Assembly: GCA_009760855.2 (NCBI GenBank)
Contig: WPIO01000016.1
Location: forward strand, 5,103,001-5,167,000
Origin: Cristatella mucedo
Taxonomy: Eukaryota; Bryozoa; Phylactolaemata; Cristatellidae
Length of the DNA: 64,000 nucleotides
Direction: 5' to 3'
This document shows positions 11,852 to 32,305 of this stretch, one piece after another. Position numbers and translations under genes: made by a program. Below the pieces are notes generated by a model. It was not told where the DNA came from, made no database searches, and saw only the letters and a program-made list of their open reading frames with translations. The first letter of the stretch is position 1, and each line of letters begins with the position of its first letter.

Positions 11852-14800
11852 TTTATGTATTTATACATTATGTGGGTTAGGTAATGGACAAGTTGACGGA
11901 GCATGATCTATGCGTGAGGTGGGGGGTGGCAGTCCCTCATGGAACTGGCTAATAAGACCTTAAAAACTAACTCCTTCTCCCTCGTCCTCTCTCTCTCCCC
12001 CTGTCTCTCTCTCCCTCCTCCCTCTCTCTTCCCTCCCTAACTCCCTCTCTCCCCCCTGTCTCTCTCCCTCCTCCCTCTCTCTCCCCTCCCTCTCTCCCTC
12101 CCTCTCTTCCTCCCTCTCTCTCTTGCTCTCAGTATAGTTAATCAGCTGCTTCGAGCGAAGGTCAGCCAGAGTGCCTGTATCTCATTCGTAGACCGAAAAC
12201 CGATCCACGATCTGTACATGGCGAGCAGCCTCGTTCTGGAAACCCTGCGCAAGGAGAACACCGAGCTTCTGATGCACAAAGTGGCAGCCATGAGCGTCAA
12301 GGAGGCGATGAGGATCGTACTGCAAGACTTGTGCTTCGTAGAGGAGACTGTCGGTGAGTAGAGTCTGAACCTGCCCGAGCCAGCCCCCTATTTGCATGCG
12401 TGCATCGACCAGCCGACGTAAAGTCGCTGCCACAGCAGCATTTACGCCGAGTCATAGGCGTTGGACGTTGGATCTTCTTGTGTGCAACATCGCCGGGGAT
12501 CGTCACATCGGCACGCCGTTTGTGCAGACGGAGCCGTAGCACGTGCTTCGAAATCTGCAGGGGGGCTCGCGGTGGCGCGGCGCTTCGCTGCCTGCACTCC
12601 TCGCGATATGTGACGAATCTTGTCTGTCTCGAGTGTTGCAACTGCCGCATTGTGTCACTTCCTGGCACACCAGGCTGGCTGGCATCGAGCTGACTTCAAG
12701 GTGCTGTCGCTCACTTGTGGGCTACATTGTTCCTTCGCCCCAGTCTGCCTATCTGAGATCTTTCGTAATAAGGCTTTGCTTTGCACCACCCACTAGTCTG
12801 CCTCTAGTCGCCTGGCGTTGCTTCTAGCGAATCTCAATCCTTCAGGGAAACGTGCCTTTAGTTCGAGTGTGGGCTGTCAAAGAAAGTCCGAAACTCGTGA
12901 CCAGCTTTCATCGCAACGTCCCCTAGTTTTACGACATTAAAAGTAAGCTAAAAACCGACGTGTCACTCCTCGCAGCATCTGCTCTGTCCTTGTGAGTTGT
13001 CCTTTGCGTGTGGACGCGTGCGACTCGTGCTCTTGCAAACCAACTGACATCCTTCCTTTTCAGCTTACACTGTACAAGATGTGTAGAAATAGATTTAGTG
13101 CTGTAAGGCACTCGGCAAATAATTTATTGTTTATCTCGAAGTTATATTAAGCTTCTCTATTTTTCCTTATTATGACAGATGCAAGTAGCGGTCGGCAACA
13201 AGCCATACCAACTAACCTTCCCTGGTTTATGTCGTGACTCGGATTTTGTTTCTGTTTGGCTCCCCAATCATATCGCGGCAAACAGCGAAAAGCATTTTGC
13301 TGATCTTCCAGGCTCCGGTTTGCAACTCCCATATCTTCCACCCTACCAAACGCCGGTTAGCTACTTTTGGCCTGACGATCACTCCTGTTATTGACCGAAT
13401 TTTTCAGCCTCAAGGTTTGACTACCTTCGATAGCTATGTGCTTTTGAAAAAGTCAGCCACAATATTCTTGCCACGTATGTTCCTGACTTTTCGCTGTGCA
13501 GTCTTCAGTTATCGCCATGTGCAGTTGCTTGGCTCATCTTCGGCAGACTGTCCGACTCCAGAAATGTCGGGACGCTCGTGTGCCAAAACTAGCCGCAGCG
13601 GTAGCCTCGTGCACATCCTAAGCAGATGGCTCTGTTTCCAGGCTACGAGACGCAGACCGGAACCGGCCGCATGGCCACTGACATACACCAGAAACCGGCA
13701 AAGTCGGCTATGGCGTTCACTTCGATTGCGGAGAAAGTGAAAGCCATCTTACACGACCCGGCTCATCCGGCATGTCGATTGCACGAGACATTCTGTGCCA
13801 GCACGCACACGACCTGCCGCCGAGCATTGACTGCTCACGCTGCTGCTGCATCGGCTGCCTCCGCCGCCCTGGTGGATGAGGTGCGAGGTCCATGCATGCA
13901 CTTTTTGGCGTCTCATGTCTAGATTTCTGCGGCTCTCTGTGCATCACTTTTTGTCTGTGTGATAAGATGCATGGTACAAAACTCTGCAGCAGCAGCAGCA
14001 GCAGCAGCTGACTTGGCCGTCGTTAAAGTCGCTGCTGCTGCTGCCACTGCACCACTTGTCTGTAACCTGCTCTGGCTGTCCATAACGCAGTGCCCCGACT
14101 TCAAGGAAGGCACTGCCGCGTCGCTCCCACGTCTCTTCATTCTCTCTAGCGTAGCGTTCCGGCGTAGCTATCTGAATTGCATGCTGGTCATACTTTACCC
14201 CACACCTACGACCACTCTCCTCGGACTCAAGTCGTTTTAGCTGTGCTTCTAGCCAACCTGTGCCCTTAGTGTGCCTGTACCCCGGCCCTAAAAAGACCAA
14301 GTGGGCATTTTCCTGGAGAGTTTTCTATAGCACGCTCGAAGTCTGAGTGATTTCTGGTGCACCCACGGACGGTAACCAACGGACTTCATTTCGCAAAAAG
14401 AAGAAAGATTGACAAGCAGAGAAGCTTAGTCAGATCAGGCCATTTGAGGTAGTGAGTAGCTTGGGAGTACCAGCTCAGGACGGCCCGAAAGGATGTGCCA
14501 GAGCCGGTAGCAAGAGTGAAGGTGCTGTTTAGTCAGCCCTGTGTTAGTGTGGTCTTGCAGAGCAAATGACAGTGTCACCAGCAGTCTTCAAATGTAAGCA
14601 TGCAGCAGCTAATTTATTATTCACCTGAGGGCACGACGAAGCTGAAAGGGATGCAGCAGTTTATGCTGGGTATGAAGGAGGCAAGCCACGGGGGGCCTTG
14701 TTGGTCTGAGTAAGAATGTTTGCTCTATTCATCGATGACTAGGGAGCCATTACAGCACGTTCAGCAGTGGATACTGGTGGTTGAACCTCTCAGATTTGTT

Positions 14801-15435
14801 GACCAGCCTTGCAGCTATATTCATCTCTGTCTTAAAAAGCACGAGCGTTTTTTCGGTAGTCATGCCAAAACTAATGCTTAATTATAATAGTTCTGCCTAG
14901 ACGGAACCAGGGAGCTAGTAAGATCGTTAGCCACCCACAGCAGTGGTAGGCAGTCCATAGTCTTGGACTGGCATCGAATTAGATGACCAGCTGTGGAAGC
15001 GGTCTGACCAGGCTTGAGGGAGCATCTTATTTGATTAATCCTTTTAAATTATGAATCAATTGCTACCTCTCACAACGACATCTGACACTGAGGGGTGGGG
15101 TAGAGTAGATCGTTGACGTTGATCAGTACGAGACAGCACTTATGCATCAACGACCTGATTTCTACTATCCAATGCTGGCAGCTAATAGCCCGGCATGCCC
15201 GGGTGTGCTTGGGGGCCCTTGCCGGCGAATGCCATCGCCATCTGCGTCTCAGTGTCCCATACATTTTTGGCTACTTGCTGCTAACTACTAGGGAGCTGCT
15301 AGTACGGCTGACCTCGAAAGATGCCTGAGGGGCAATAAATCACAATAAATCCTTATATTTTGCCGAAGTCCTTCCTTTGCCCGACCTTCGCCGGAAGGTC
15401 AAGTGAGAGGCGCCGCTCGTTCGATGCAGGGGATC

Positions 15436-15474
<39 letters not shown>

Positions 15475-17103
15475 GAAAGAGGCAGCTGGTTTTGGGCATG
15501 CCAGAGCACGCCTTCGACATGCGAGAGCTCGCCTCCGGCATGCTAGAACGAGAGCTTGCTGCTGTTCCGTGCAGTTTTGAGACCTCCGCACTCAGCTCAC
15601 ACTTTTCAGGCTGACTGTGCTTTCGGCCGAAGCACCGGAAACTGCACCACGGACGCCGGCGACGGTCGCAAATTAAGCCTGTCTGGCAAAAGCAACGGCA
15701 GCGGCTCGAGCGACGGCTTCGTGCACGCCGACACGCCGACGCTGAAGGACGCGTGCGAGGAGCTGCGATGCAGCCTGGCTCAGCACTGCACCAGCGTGGT
15801 CAGGAGCATGCTGCCGAGCGACGCTGACAGATCGCCGACGATGCAGCAGCGCAAGCGCCTGTGCTACGAGTACTACCTGTACGAGTGCGTCGGCAAGGAC
15901 CTGCTCACCCTCTTCTACACCCTGCACGGCGGCGAGACGAGGAGCTTCGTGGCCGCGCTGGGCGACCTCACAGCCGCCGACCTGCAGCTCGAAGAGCCGT
16001 GGCAGGTGCGCCTGCTGGCCGAGACGAGGCTCCGCAACCGGCAGCTGCAGCCGCAGCAGCCGCTTGAGTCTGAGCTTTATGGCGACGAGTCGATGCTGGC
16101 TGCCCCTCATGGCGACGAGTTCGACTCGCTAGCAAACGCGGCCGCCGGCAGCGGCCACCTCGACGACGGCTGTCGACCTGCCAGCACCAGACCCCGCATC
16201 CGGGTGCACAGCCTGAGGGCAGTGCATCGCTATTGCGCCGTCTCACAGGAGGCTGCAGTCCTGCCGTCAAGCAGCAGCAATGCCTGCGCCGACGACGACA
16301 ACGCTGACAAGGACGAAGCAGCCGACGAAGTGGCCTCAGCCACTGCCGCCGCCCATGCCGGTGGGCTCGAGCGGCTTCGCCTAGCTGTGCCGCAGCCGAT
16401 CGGCGGCGGCGGCAGCGACTCAGGCGGTGGCCACGCTTCGTCCGACGGCAACGCCTCGTCGTCGTCGTCAACAGCCCCTGACGCCGCCGAAAGCTCCCCG
16501 GCGGCAGCCGAAGCAGTGGGCGTGCGTCTGCGGCGGCCGTCGCACAGGAGTGGCCTTGCTGGCGACGCGCGGCGGTATGCCAGCATCGCAGCGGCACTGT
16601 GCGACGTCTGGCAGCGCGACATATTTGCGCCAGCGGTCGAGTGCCTGCAGAAGATGGCCCTTCAGCCATCGCCACTCGGCAAGCTGCAGCTTCTGACGCG
16701 ATGCCTCCGCGTCGTCGCGACATCGGAGGACAAGCTTCGGAACCGGCAGCAGCAGAGCGTGTCGGCAGCTGCCAGCAGCGGGGACAAAAGAGCTGCCTCC
16801 GAGGCTGCAGCTGCTGCGGCTCGGCCGCCGTCGACTTGCAGCGACGACTTGATAGCGGCCACGGTGCTGCTGCTGCTCTGTGCCGACGCATCGCTCGTGT
16901 GCGACGTGTGCGTGCAGCTCAAGTTCATCGAGGCTTTCATGAACGACGGCCTACAGAGTGGCGTGCATGCCTTCTCCCTGGCCACGTTCGAAGGCGCAGC
17001 GTGGCACCTTAGCGATCTGGTGCTGATGAAGCGGCGCCGGCCCCTCGGTTCGGGCGATGGCGCTGCCTATCTGTCTGCCGCCGGCTGCGTGGTAGCTAGC
17101 TAA
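4345..17103 (+). CDS. Six-exon gene, coiled-coil protein with C-terminal VPS9-like domain (5' end not found)
   Basis: Exons 4345-4720, 7540-7816, 10993-11382, 12138-12353, 13642-13880 and 15610-17103 were joined because every donor/acceptor pair (GT..AG) has matching phase (0, 1, 1, 1, 0) and the result is open for about 996 codons to TAA at 17101. The centre (exons 3-4) is rich in K, E, A and Q and looks coiled-coil. The last exon holds two blocks that resemble a VPS9 domain, the Rab5-family guanine-nucleotide exchange module. The first is an N-terminal helical block near 15775-16030. The second runs from [14 protein letters not shown] through [19 protein letters not shown] to [15 protein letters not shown], where SDD stands at the conserved (A)DD position. 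An Ala/Ser-rich insert lies inside the domain. VPS9 proteins act on endosomes. The exact family (VPS9D1-like or another) is undecided. The first exon starts mid-codon, so upstream exons exist but were not found. Confidence 0.72.
5086..5190 (+). repeat. CT-rich simple repeat
   Basis: (CT)n mixed with TCTGTC steps in intron 1 of the VPS9-like gene, pyrimidine on the sense strand. Confidence 0.9.
5300..5680 (-). mobile_element. Decayed LINE-A 3' fragment
   Basis: The reverse complement matches the LINE-A 3'UTR and ORF end (CTCTTTCTAGGCACTT, TAGCATGCACAG, GGGAGTGAGTTCGAGGC). Many substitutions mark an old insertion in intron 1. Confidence 0.65.
5665..5705. repeat. 17-bp inverted repeat (hairpin)
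   Basis: Arms TGGCTTCTGATGAGTAG and CTACTCATCAGAAGCCA are perfect and separated by a 7-base loop (gttttaa). Confidence 0.9.
5968..6012. repeat. 14-bp tandem triplicate
   Basis: Three copies of the unit cttggatcagaaac in a row, the last with small changes. Confidence 0.85.
6195..6880 (-). mobile_element. LINE-A 3' fragment
   Basis: The reverse strand covers the tail, 3'UTR and the C-terminal part of ORF2 up to the region before DLHWLP. It is moderately diverged and sits in intron 1 of the VPS9-like gene, antisense to it. Confidence 0.85.
7150..7300 (+). mobile_element. SINE-1 copy (diverged)
   Basis: A tRNA-like head (GGTTCGGTCCAATGGTTAAG), a B-box-like GGGCTCGAGCACCG and the tail block AGAATAAGTTCTCTTAGGGC with an ATGAATGAATGA end. 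Intronic, sense to the host gene. Confidence 0.8.
7540..7816 (+). CDS. Exon 2 of the VPS9-like gene
   Basis: A pyrimidine-rich acceptor (ctttccccgctgctccag) ends at 7539 and donor gttagt starts at 7817. It starts in phase 0 directly after the phase-0 end of exon 1 and leaves one base. The peptide starts [20 protein letters not shown] and is mostly helical, acidic and Leu-rich (for example [17 protein letters not shown]). GC at third codon positions is high, unlike the surrounding intron. Confidence 0.75.
8165..8605 (-). mobile_element. Two decayed LINE-A 3' ends in tandem
   Basis: Reverse-strand LINE-A tails start at about 8165 and again at about 8318 (CTCTTTCTAAGCACTTTGCA); the second extends toward the ORF end (GAAATGAGTTCCAGGC). 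Both are highly diverged. Confidence 0.6.
8624..8661. repeat. 16-bp inverted repeat (hairpin)
   Basis: Perfect arms CAAGGCTGTGCCGCAA and TTGCGGCACAGCCTTG with a 6-base loop, at the edge of a LINE-A relic. Confidence 0.9.
8790..8860 (+). mobile_element. LINE-A tail-only fragment
   Basis: The block GTAAAGGGCCGAGAAAGAGA, then TTAGTTCTCCGAGGGCGCTG, is the LINE-A 3' end in + orientation with little else of the element. Confidence 0.6.
9150..10232 (+). mobile_element. LINE-B copy, 5'-truncated, split by a SINE-1
   Basis: A second LINE family. The visible ORF2 C-terminal part reads [58 protein letters not shown]. It is interrupted at about 9642 by the SINE at 9643-9992 and resumes at 9993 (cagcggtcctgaactg). 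The 3' end has the motif GTTGGCTACCGAATGCGTAC and ends near GATACAATGCAATAC. A TAA at 9601 interrupts the frame. Confidence 0.85.
9643..9992 (+). mobile_element. SINE-1 copy with long TA/CA tail, nested in LINE-B
   Basis: Nearly identical to 3834-4053 over the head, body and tail, then followed by about 150 bp of TA/CA repeats. LINE-B sequence on both sides shows it inserted into that element, with a few LINE-B bases lost at the junction. Confidence 0.85.
10675..10870. repeat. AT-rich low-complexity stretch
   Basis: Interlaced TTAATATAATTAAT-type steps in intron 2; no coding content. Confidence 0.85.
10993..11382 (+). CDS. Exon 3 of the VPS9-like gene (coiled-coil region)
   Basis: Acceptor aataatcag ends at 10992 and donor gtaatg starts at 11383. 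Two leading bases complete the codon left by exon 2, and one base is left over. The peptide ([20 protein letters not shown] at the start, then [13 protein letters not shown] and [20 protein letters not shown]) has heptad-like spacing and strong charge, typical of a coiled coil that could mediate dimerisation. Confidence 0.75.
11660..11852. repeat. (TA)n, (AAT)n, (CA)n, (GA)n compound microsatellite
   Basis: Successive short arrays in intron 3 of the VPS9-like gene. Confidence 0.92.
11985..12136 (+). repeat. CT-rich tract abutting a 3' splice site
   Basis: About 150 bp of CTCTCTCCCTCC-type pyrimidines run to within a few bases of the acceptor of exon 4 (12138). Confidence 0.9.
12138..12353 (+). 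CDS. Exon 4 of the VPS9-like gene
   Basis: The phase-correct acceptor is the second of two AGs (cagtatag, ending 12137); the first AG at 12131-12132 would break the frame. Donor gtgagt starts at 12354. The peptide [20 protein letters not shown] continues into a Leu/Glu-rich helix ([20 protein letters not shown]). It lies immediately after a 150-bp CT-rich tract that serves as an extreme polypyrimidine tract. Confidence 0.72.
12618..13130 (+). mobile_element. Very old LINE-A 3' fragment
   Basis: The order of motifs matches LINE-A (CTTGTCTGTCTCGAGTGTTG, GACTTCAAGGTGCTGTCGCT, then the tail AGATTTAGTGCTGTAAGGCA) but divergence is high. It fills much of intron 4. Confidence 0.6.
13642..13880 (+). 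CDS. Exon 5 of the VPS9-like gene
   Basis: Acceptor tctgtttccag ends at 13641 and donor gtgcgag starts at 13881. Two leading bases join the single base left by exon 4 to give Gly; the end is phase 0. The peptide includes [20 protein letters not shown] and an Ala-rich stretch with several Cys and His. No domain is recognised. Confidence 0.65.
13960..14265 (+). mobile_element. Decayed LINE-A segment with internal CAG expansion
   Basis: LINE-A phrases such as GTACAAAACTCTGCAGC and CCGACTTCAAGG appear, but (CAG)7 and (CTG) runs have grown at the NSAA codons. In intron 5. Confidence 0.5.
14310..14860 (-). mobile_element. Decayed LINE-B 3' fragment
   Basis: The reverse strand is collinear with the LINE-B copy at 25512-26096 (GGTAACCAACGGACTTC, GAGGTAGTGAGTAGCTTGGG). 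It is well diverged and lies in intron 5. Confidence 0.6.
14865..15430. other. Intron 5 remainder, nothing recognised
   Basis: Unique-looking sequence between the LINE-B relic and the GA array; no motif could be assigned. Confidence 0.4.
15437..15471 (+). repeat. (GA)n microsatellite
   Basis: About 17 GA units 140 bp before the last exon of the VPS9-like gene. Confidence 0.95.
15610..17103 (+). CDS. Exon 6 (last) of the VPS9-like gene
   Basis: Acceptor acacttttcag ends at 15609. The exon is phase 0, 497 codons long, and ends with TAA at 17101-17103. It contains a Cys/Leu-rich helical block ([20 protein letters not shown]), long Ser/Gly/Asp/Ala-rich linkers with GCN and GRC trinucleotide runs, and the VPS9-like core (about 16560-17010). 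The linkers are compositionally biased and GC-rich, and generate open frames on the opposite strand that are shadows. The downstream sequence has an ATTAAA-like polyadenylation hexamer near 17988-18000, but the 3' end is not proven. Confidence 0.8.
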   Translation, partial: ADCAFGRSTGNCTTDAGDGRKLSLSGKSNGSGSSDGFVHADTPTLKDACEELRCSLAQHCTSVVRSMLPSDADRSPTMQQRKRLCYEYYLYECVGKDLLTLFYTLHGGETRSFVAALGDLTAADLQLEEPWQVRLLAETRLRNRQLQPQQPLESELYGDESMLAAPHGDEFDSLANAAAGSGHLDDGCRPASTRPRIRVHSLRAVHRYCAVSQEAAVLPSSSSNACADDDNADKDEAADEVASATAAAHAGGLERLRLAVPQPIGGGGSDSGGGHASSDGNASSSSSTAPDAAESSPAAAEAVGVRLRRPSHRSGLAGDARRYASIAAALCDVWQRDIFAPAVECLQKMALQPSPLGKLQLLTRCLRVVATSEDKLRNRQQQSVSAAASSGDKRAASEAAAAAARPPSTCSDDLIAATVLLLLCADASLVCDVCVQLKFIEAFMNDGLQSGVHAFSLATFEGAAWHLSDLVLMKRRRPLGSGDGAAYLSAAGCVVAS

Positions 17104-18450
17104 GAACGTGCCGGAGCTCGCCCCCTTCCGATGCTGCCACCGCCTCGCCCGGCTGCAGTTGAGGTGCACGCCCCTTCGATCAGACCGGCGCTTGCTCAGA
17201 CCTGCTCGTGATCGCGTCTTTTGTCGGCCGTTTTCAGCCGCATCGCCAGATGCCTACGCCCGGAGCCCTTTTCACCCGGGCCTCTTTCGGTCCGTGAGAG
17301 CCCGAGCTTTTCGCATTTCTTTTAGCCCGGCTTTTATCGTTAACCCTCTGGAGAGCTCTTTTTTCTCCAGTTTTTTCTTTATCGTCTGACCGCACGTTTT
17401 GACGTTACATTTGGCATCAGCTCGTCTACGATCGCCTTTTGCTGCGTAACGAGTCAATGTAGCTCCGGCAGCAGGTCGGACCTTGCACCCGCTGCCGAAA
17501 ACGCTCGAGCGAAACTACTCACATTATATGTGGCCTTCCTTTTGTAATATTTGATTTCATTGTCCACTGCTCGTTTCTCTCGGCGCTGGACAGTTTAGTG
17601 AGTGTGACGCACGACGCGAGCGTCGACGGAGCTTGGTACCGGTTGGAGAGTAACGTCAAACGGATGAGATCGCAAGAGCTCACTGAGTAAGTGGGCTATA
17701 CTGGAAGTGGGCGACAGCGCCCGACGCTGCCCATGGGCTCCGAAGAGGTTGCGGCCTCTACAAGCGGCTTTCAGCCATCGGTTTTTCGGCATGCAGACGA
17801 AATCTGCGTCCTCTAGCTCGTGTGGCATTTAACGACTCGATGCTGCTTGGGCTCGGTGTGTGGCCCCGAAGTCGTTATAGCAAGTCGCGCTGACAGCTCG
17901 ATGGCAAGCTTCGGTCGACCGCTCGAAGCGCCAGCCATCGACGGCCATCGAGTGACAACTGCCATTCGCTGCGGCAGCTTCTAGAGATAAATTAAAACGA
18001 AGTGCGTAGCAAAACTCGGATTTAGCTGCCGCGAAAGCATTAAGTGCGAGATTCAGCGACTCAGGCTCGGTCCGCCACCGCCTCGGGCCAACGCAGAGCT
18101 GCAAGAATGGCTCACTGCCACCGGCGGCCGCTGTTCAGTAGTTAGAAAACCCTTGGCAAGTCGGCGGTTAGTGCCCCACCGCGGTGTGAAGGTGCTCTTA
18201 GCCGTCCACCATGCAACCCGAGGATGCAGCCAGCGCCTGGTCATGGCAATGCAGTTGATCAGCGACGCCGACGAGTGGCACGCCCGGTGCCCGGCATCCC
18301 CGAACAGTGCGGGCTCGAGAGCGAGCGGTTACCGTCAACGAACCACCGTCCTCGTTGGCGGCTACGCTTCATCCATCGCCCGCCGGTGTCGTAAGGCGGC
18401 TCGCCTCCAAACGACGCCGATTGCCGCCGCTGTTGCTGCTGATTTCCTTC
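17104..18450. other. Intergenic/3'UTR space between two convergent genes
   Basis: This GC-rich stretch separates the stop codon of the + strand VPS9-like gene (17103) from the stop codon of the - strand EGF-type receptor gene (18451). No exon with splice signals was found. It probably holds both 3'UTRs. A variant polyadenylation hexamer for the + gene may lie near 17990. Confidence 0.5.
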
Positions 18451-29852
<11,402 letters not shown>

Positions 29853-30099
29853 CTGCAATCTAGAAAGCACAAGCGATGCTACAAGTGTCTATTTTTTGCT
29901 GATATTTGCATTTCATTGTCTAATAAAAAAACATAGAAACAAAACTCACAAAATGTCAAAAGATGATCAGATCAGGTGATAAAAAATGAAGTAACCTGAG
30001 CAATCCACGATATCAAAAATTATCTGGGTGGACCAAGATGAAGTCGTGCACTAGTTATGCCTTCAATGTTAGAGTTCATTTGTAACCTTTAAGTTAGTT

Positions 30100-30745
30100 C
30101 TAATGCTAACCTACAAGGCCAGCCGCGGCTTGGCTCTTTCACACCTAGCTTAACTCGTGCTTTCGGGTCTTCTATGGACAAAAAAATTAGTTTCTCCGTT
30201 CCTTCGCTTAGATATTGTTAGAGACAGAATCTTTGCTCTGCTGGTCTTGGACGTTGGAAGTCAACTCCACAATTTATATGCAACGGCATCTACTCTCCTG
30301 CTGTCAACTGTGTCGCATCCTTCCCATTAGCCATCCTGAGCCGCTCCTTCAATACTACTTATGCCTCGGCTTACTTATGCTTACTTATGCCTACTTAAGC
30401 TTACCTATGCCTACTTAAGCTTACCTATACCTACTTATGCTTACTTATGCCTACTTATGCTTACTTATTATACCTACTTATGCCTTTACTTGTGCCTACT
30501 TATGCTTAATTCTGCCTACTTATACCTTTACTTATGTCGTGCCTCGGCTGCTCTACCGACTCAGCTGAGAGCTTTCGCTTTCTCTCTCCTGTGTGAGATG
30601 AAGTCTGTTGGCTACCGAATGCATGCCTACCGAAAGCCGCTTAGGCTTTGAGTGCGCTATAGAAAACTCTCCTGCGTAGCAGCTAATTAAATCTTTGACA
30701 TTGTGGAGCTACAGGTGAGGATACATTACATTAAATTATCAGGTT
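30100..30745 (+). mobile_element. LINE-B 3' copy with internal minisatellite
   Basis: Old LINE-B sequence (CGGCTTGGCTCTTTCACACC) is followed by a 10-bp repeat and then the LINE-B 3' end (GTTGGCTACCGAATGCATGC, TGGAGCTACAG, ACATTACATTA). Confidence 0.75.
30355..30540. repeat. 10-bp minisatellite (acttatgcct/acttatgctt)
   Basis: About 18 degenerate units inside the LINE-B copy 30100-30745. Confidence 0.88.
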
Positions 30746-30872
30746 TCAACGGCCACAAGAACGCGGCCACGTGTGTAAAGTTTGAGGCGACGAGTCAATC
30801 TGTCTGCAGACTTTAGGAAGACTCACGGATGCATTATCTGTGCATGTGCACGCATGCACTATACATCATGCA

Positions 30873-31133
30873 TCATTCGAGACAATTTATAATCGAAACT
30901 GGGTCATTGACACAGTTCTTATAGCAGCGGTCAAACCACAGTTTGAGCGACTGGTAAATTTTGCTGGAGTGGCTATTGGATTCAGTCGAAATAAAAAATG
31001 CAAAGCTGATTGAATTGAAATGCATCACATCGCAATGCACGCGCTGCATCGTTTCGCTAGTGTAAAGAAAGACGACAAATAAGCTGCAAGCATTCGGCAC
31101 CAGAGGTCGCTTCCTGGATGCGACTCCTTTGGT
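30873..31133 (-). CDS. Possible upstream exon of the EGF receptor-like gene
   Basis: Reverse strand: a good acceptor (tgtattcatttcag) precedes 31133, followed by an open stretch with Cys-containing, mixed hydrophobic sequence (PLVPNACSLFVVFLYTSE, then FDRCYKNC) to a TGA ending at 30873. A donor before that stop is likely (for example TGT|gtcaat) but cannot be fixed. It precedes exon Z on the same strand and has an extracellular-type composition. It could instead be chance. Confidence 0.35.
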   Translation of the reverse strand, partial: TKGVASRKRPLVPNACSLFVVFLYTSETMQRVHCDVMHFNSISFAFFISTESNSHSSKIYQSLKLWFDRCYKNCVNDPVSIINCLE

Positions 31134-31239
31134 CTGAAATGAATACAAGGTTTCCAGGCGCTCTGTCTGTACAAAACTGTTTTAGAAACCGAATCTATAA
31201 TTAAATTTGAAGCTTTCAGAACACTTGCGACAAACTGCG

Positions 31240-31380
31240 GGACCCGTAAGGCCGTGGAGTAACGTGCTCGGCTTTACATAACCCAAGTCGCAGTGCTCGA
31301 CCGCTGCGACAAAAGCGATCAAGGCGCTGCGTAATGATTGGGTTCTCTGAGGGTGCTGTGGGGATGAATTACACATAAAC
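31240..31380 (+). mobile_element. Diverged SINE-1-like copy
   Basis: A head-like stretch and a tail AATGATTGGGTTCTCTGAGG GTGCT resembling the SINE-1/LINE-A end. Weak A/B box match. Confidence 0.4.
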
Positions 31381-31509
31381 TGGCCGCAGCAAAAGCACTG
31401 TGGATGCCAATGTGAATGAGAATGAGAACCATGAGGAGAGCTACTCACGTACAGCAGCCGTCCTTACATAAATTCTGTTAGGTCGCATGTGATCCTTTCT
31501 TTTTGACAG

Positions 31510-31688
31510 ACGTAATTAGCTACCAGCGGCTTGCTGCAGCCGTGGAGAGACACGTAGCTCGTCCTGGAAAAGGGCAGAGAGGACGCTCTACAGGGTCAAA
31601 GGACAAAAAAGACGAAACTGTAGCTATCGCTAAGATAGAACTTCCGCTCCGCGAGTGCTTCTACACATCGATGGACACGAGGAGCTAG
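31510..31688 (+). CDS. Possible 3' terminal exon of an unrecognised gene
   Basis: A strong acceptor (cctttctttttgacag, ending 31509) is followed by 59 open codons to TAG at 31686-31688. The peptide is basic then mixed (RLAAAVERHVARPGKGQRGR, KIELPLRECFYTSM). An AATAAA at about 32032 would make the exon end near 32050. An overlapping frame is also open across 31655-32080, so a retroelement relic is the alternative. Confidence 0.35.
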
Positions 31689-32029
31689 GCACGTCGCAAC
31701 AGTATGTGACGTGCACACAGCGGCACTCTACCGGAGAAGAAGAACGTGGGACAAAGTTGCGCCGGATAGTTGGTGGCCAGACGCGAGGCTTGGACAAACA
31801 ACAGATTCTGACGGAGTTGCGAAGGAAAACGCGTACACAAGAGCTATCAGTAAAGGCAGTACGTGCACCCGTAGTTTCTGCCCGAGCACCCACCAGCAGC
31901 TTGGCGAGACAGCGAGGCAATTTCGGACCTTTCACTAGAGGTAGGCGGGACCTTGCCAGCCGACAAGGTGTTCGCAGTGAAGGCGGACCTTGCATAGTGG
32001 ATGGCGGATATTACGAAAACAATATTACC

Positions 32030-32040
32030 TCAATAAAGAC
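32030..32040 (+). promoter_or_regulatory. Candidate polyadenylation signal
   Basis: CAATAAAGAC sits about 345 bp after the stop of the possible terminal exon 31510-31688. Similar CAATAAA boxes occur at about 27167 and 42472, in stretches without a recognised gene, so these could also be LTR-type signals. Confidence 0.35.
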
Positions 32041-32162
32041 TTCTTCAGCCCCGAACCGGAAATTGGTCGAATTCGGGTAGCACTTTTTTTAAGAAGTTCT
32101 TAAATTAGCCGTGCAATTACTTTCGCTTGCTCGGCAATGTATTTTTTGAGTGCCCCTGGCTG

Positions 32163-32305
32163 TTAGCCTAGGGTAACTAATCGCTCTTCATGACACAGAT
32201 AGTGGTTTCGAGTCCTACAGCGGTCGATCCTGTATTGTCCACTGCAAGCGATGAGCAATAGCCGTTTAGGCTCTTCTGACGCTATATAAATGAGGCTGTT
32301 GAATT
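32163..32305 (+). mobile_element. SINE-2 copy
   Basis: A tRNA-like head (TTAGCCTAGGGTAACTAATC; B-box-like GGTTTCGAGTCC) and the tail CAATAGCCGTTTAGGCTCTT, CTGACGCTATATAAATGAG. It belongs to the family also seen at 32430, 43262 and 60625. Confidence 0.75.

Noticed and set aside
12131-12137. Use of the first AG at 12131-12132 as acceptor of exon 4
   Set aside because: It would leave a phase mismatch with exon 3; the second AG at 12136-12137 restores the frame.
15673-16891. Antisense open frames opposite the last VPS9-like exon
   Set aside because: GC-rich codon bias keeps the reverse strand open; peptides are Arg/Ala-rich with no motifs, while the + frame carries VPS9-like motifs and a matching splice phase.
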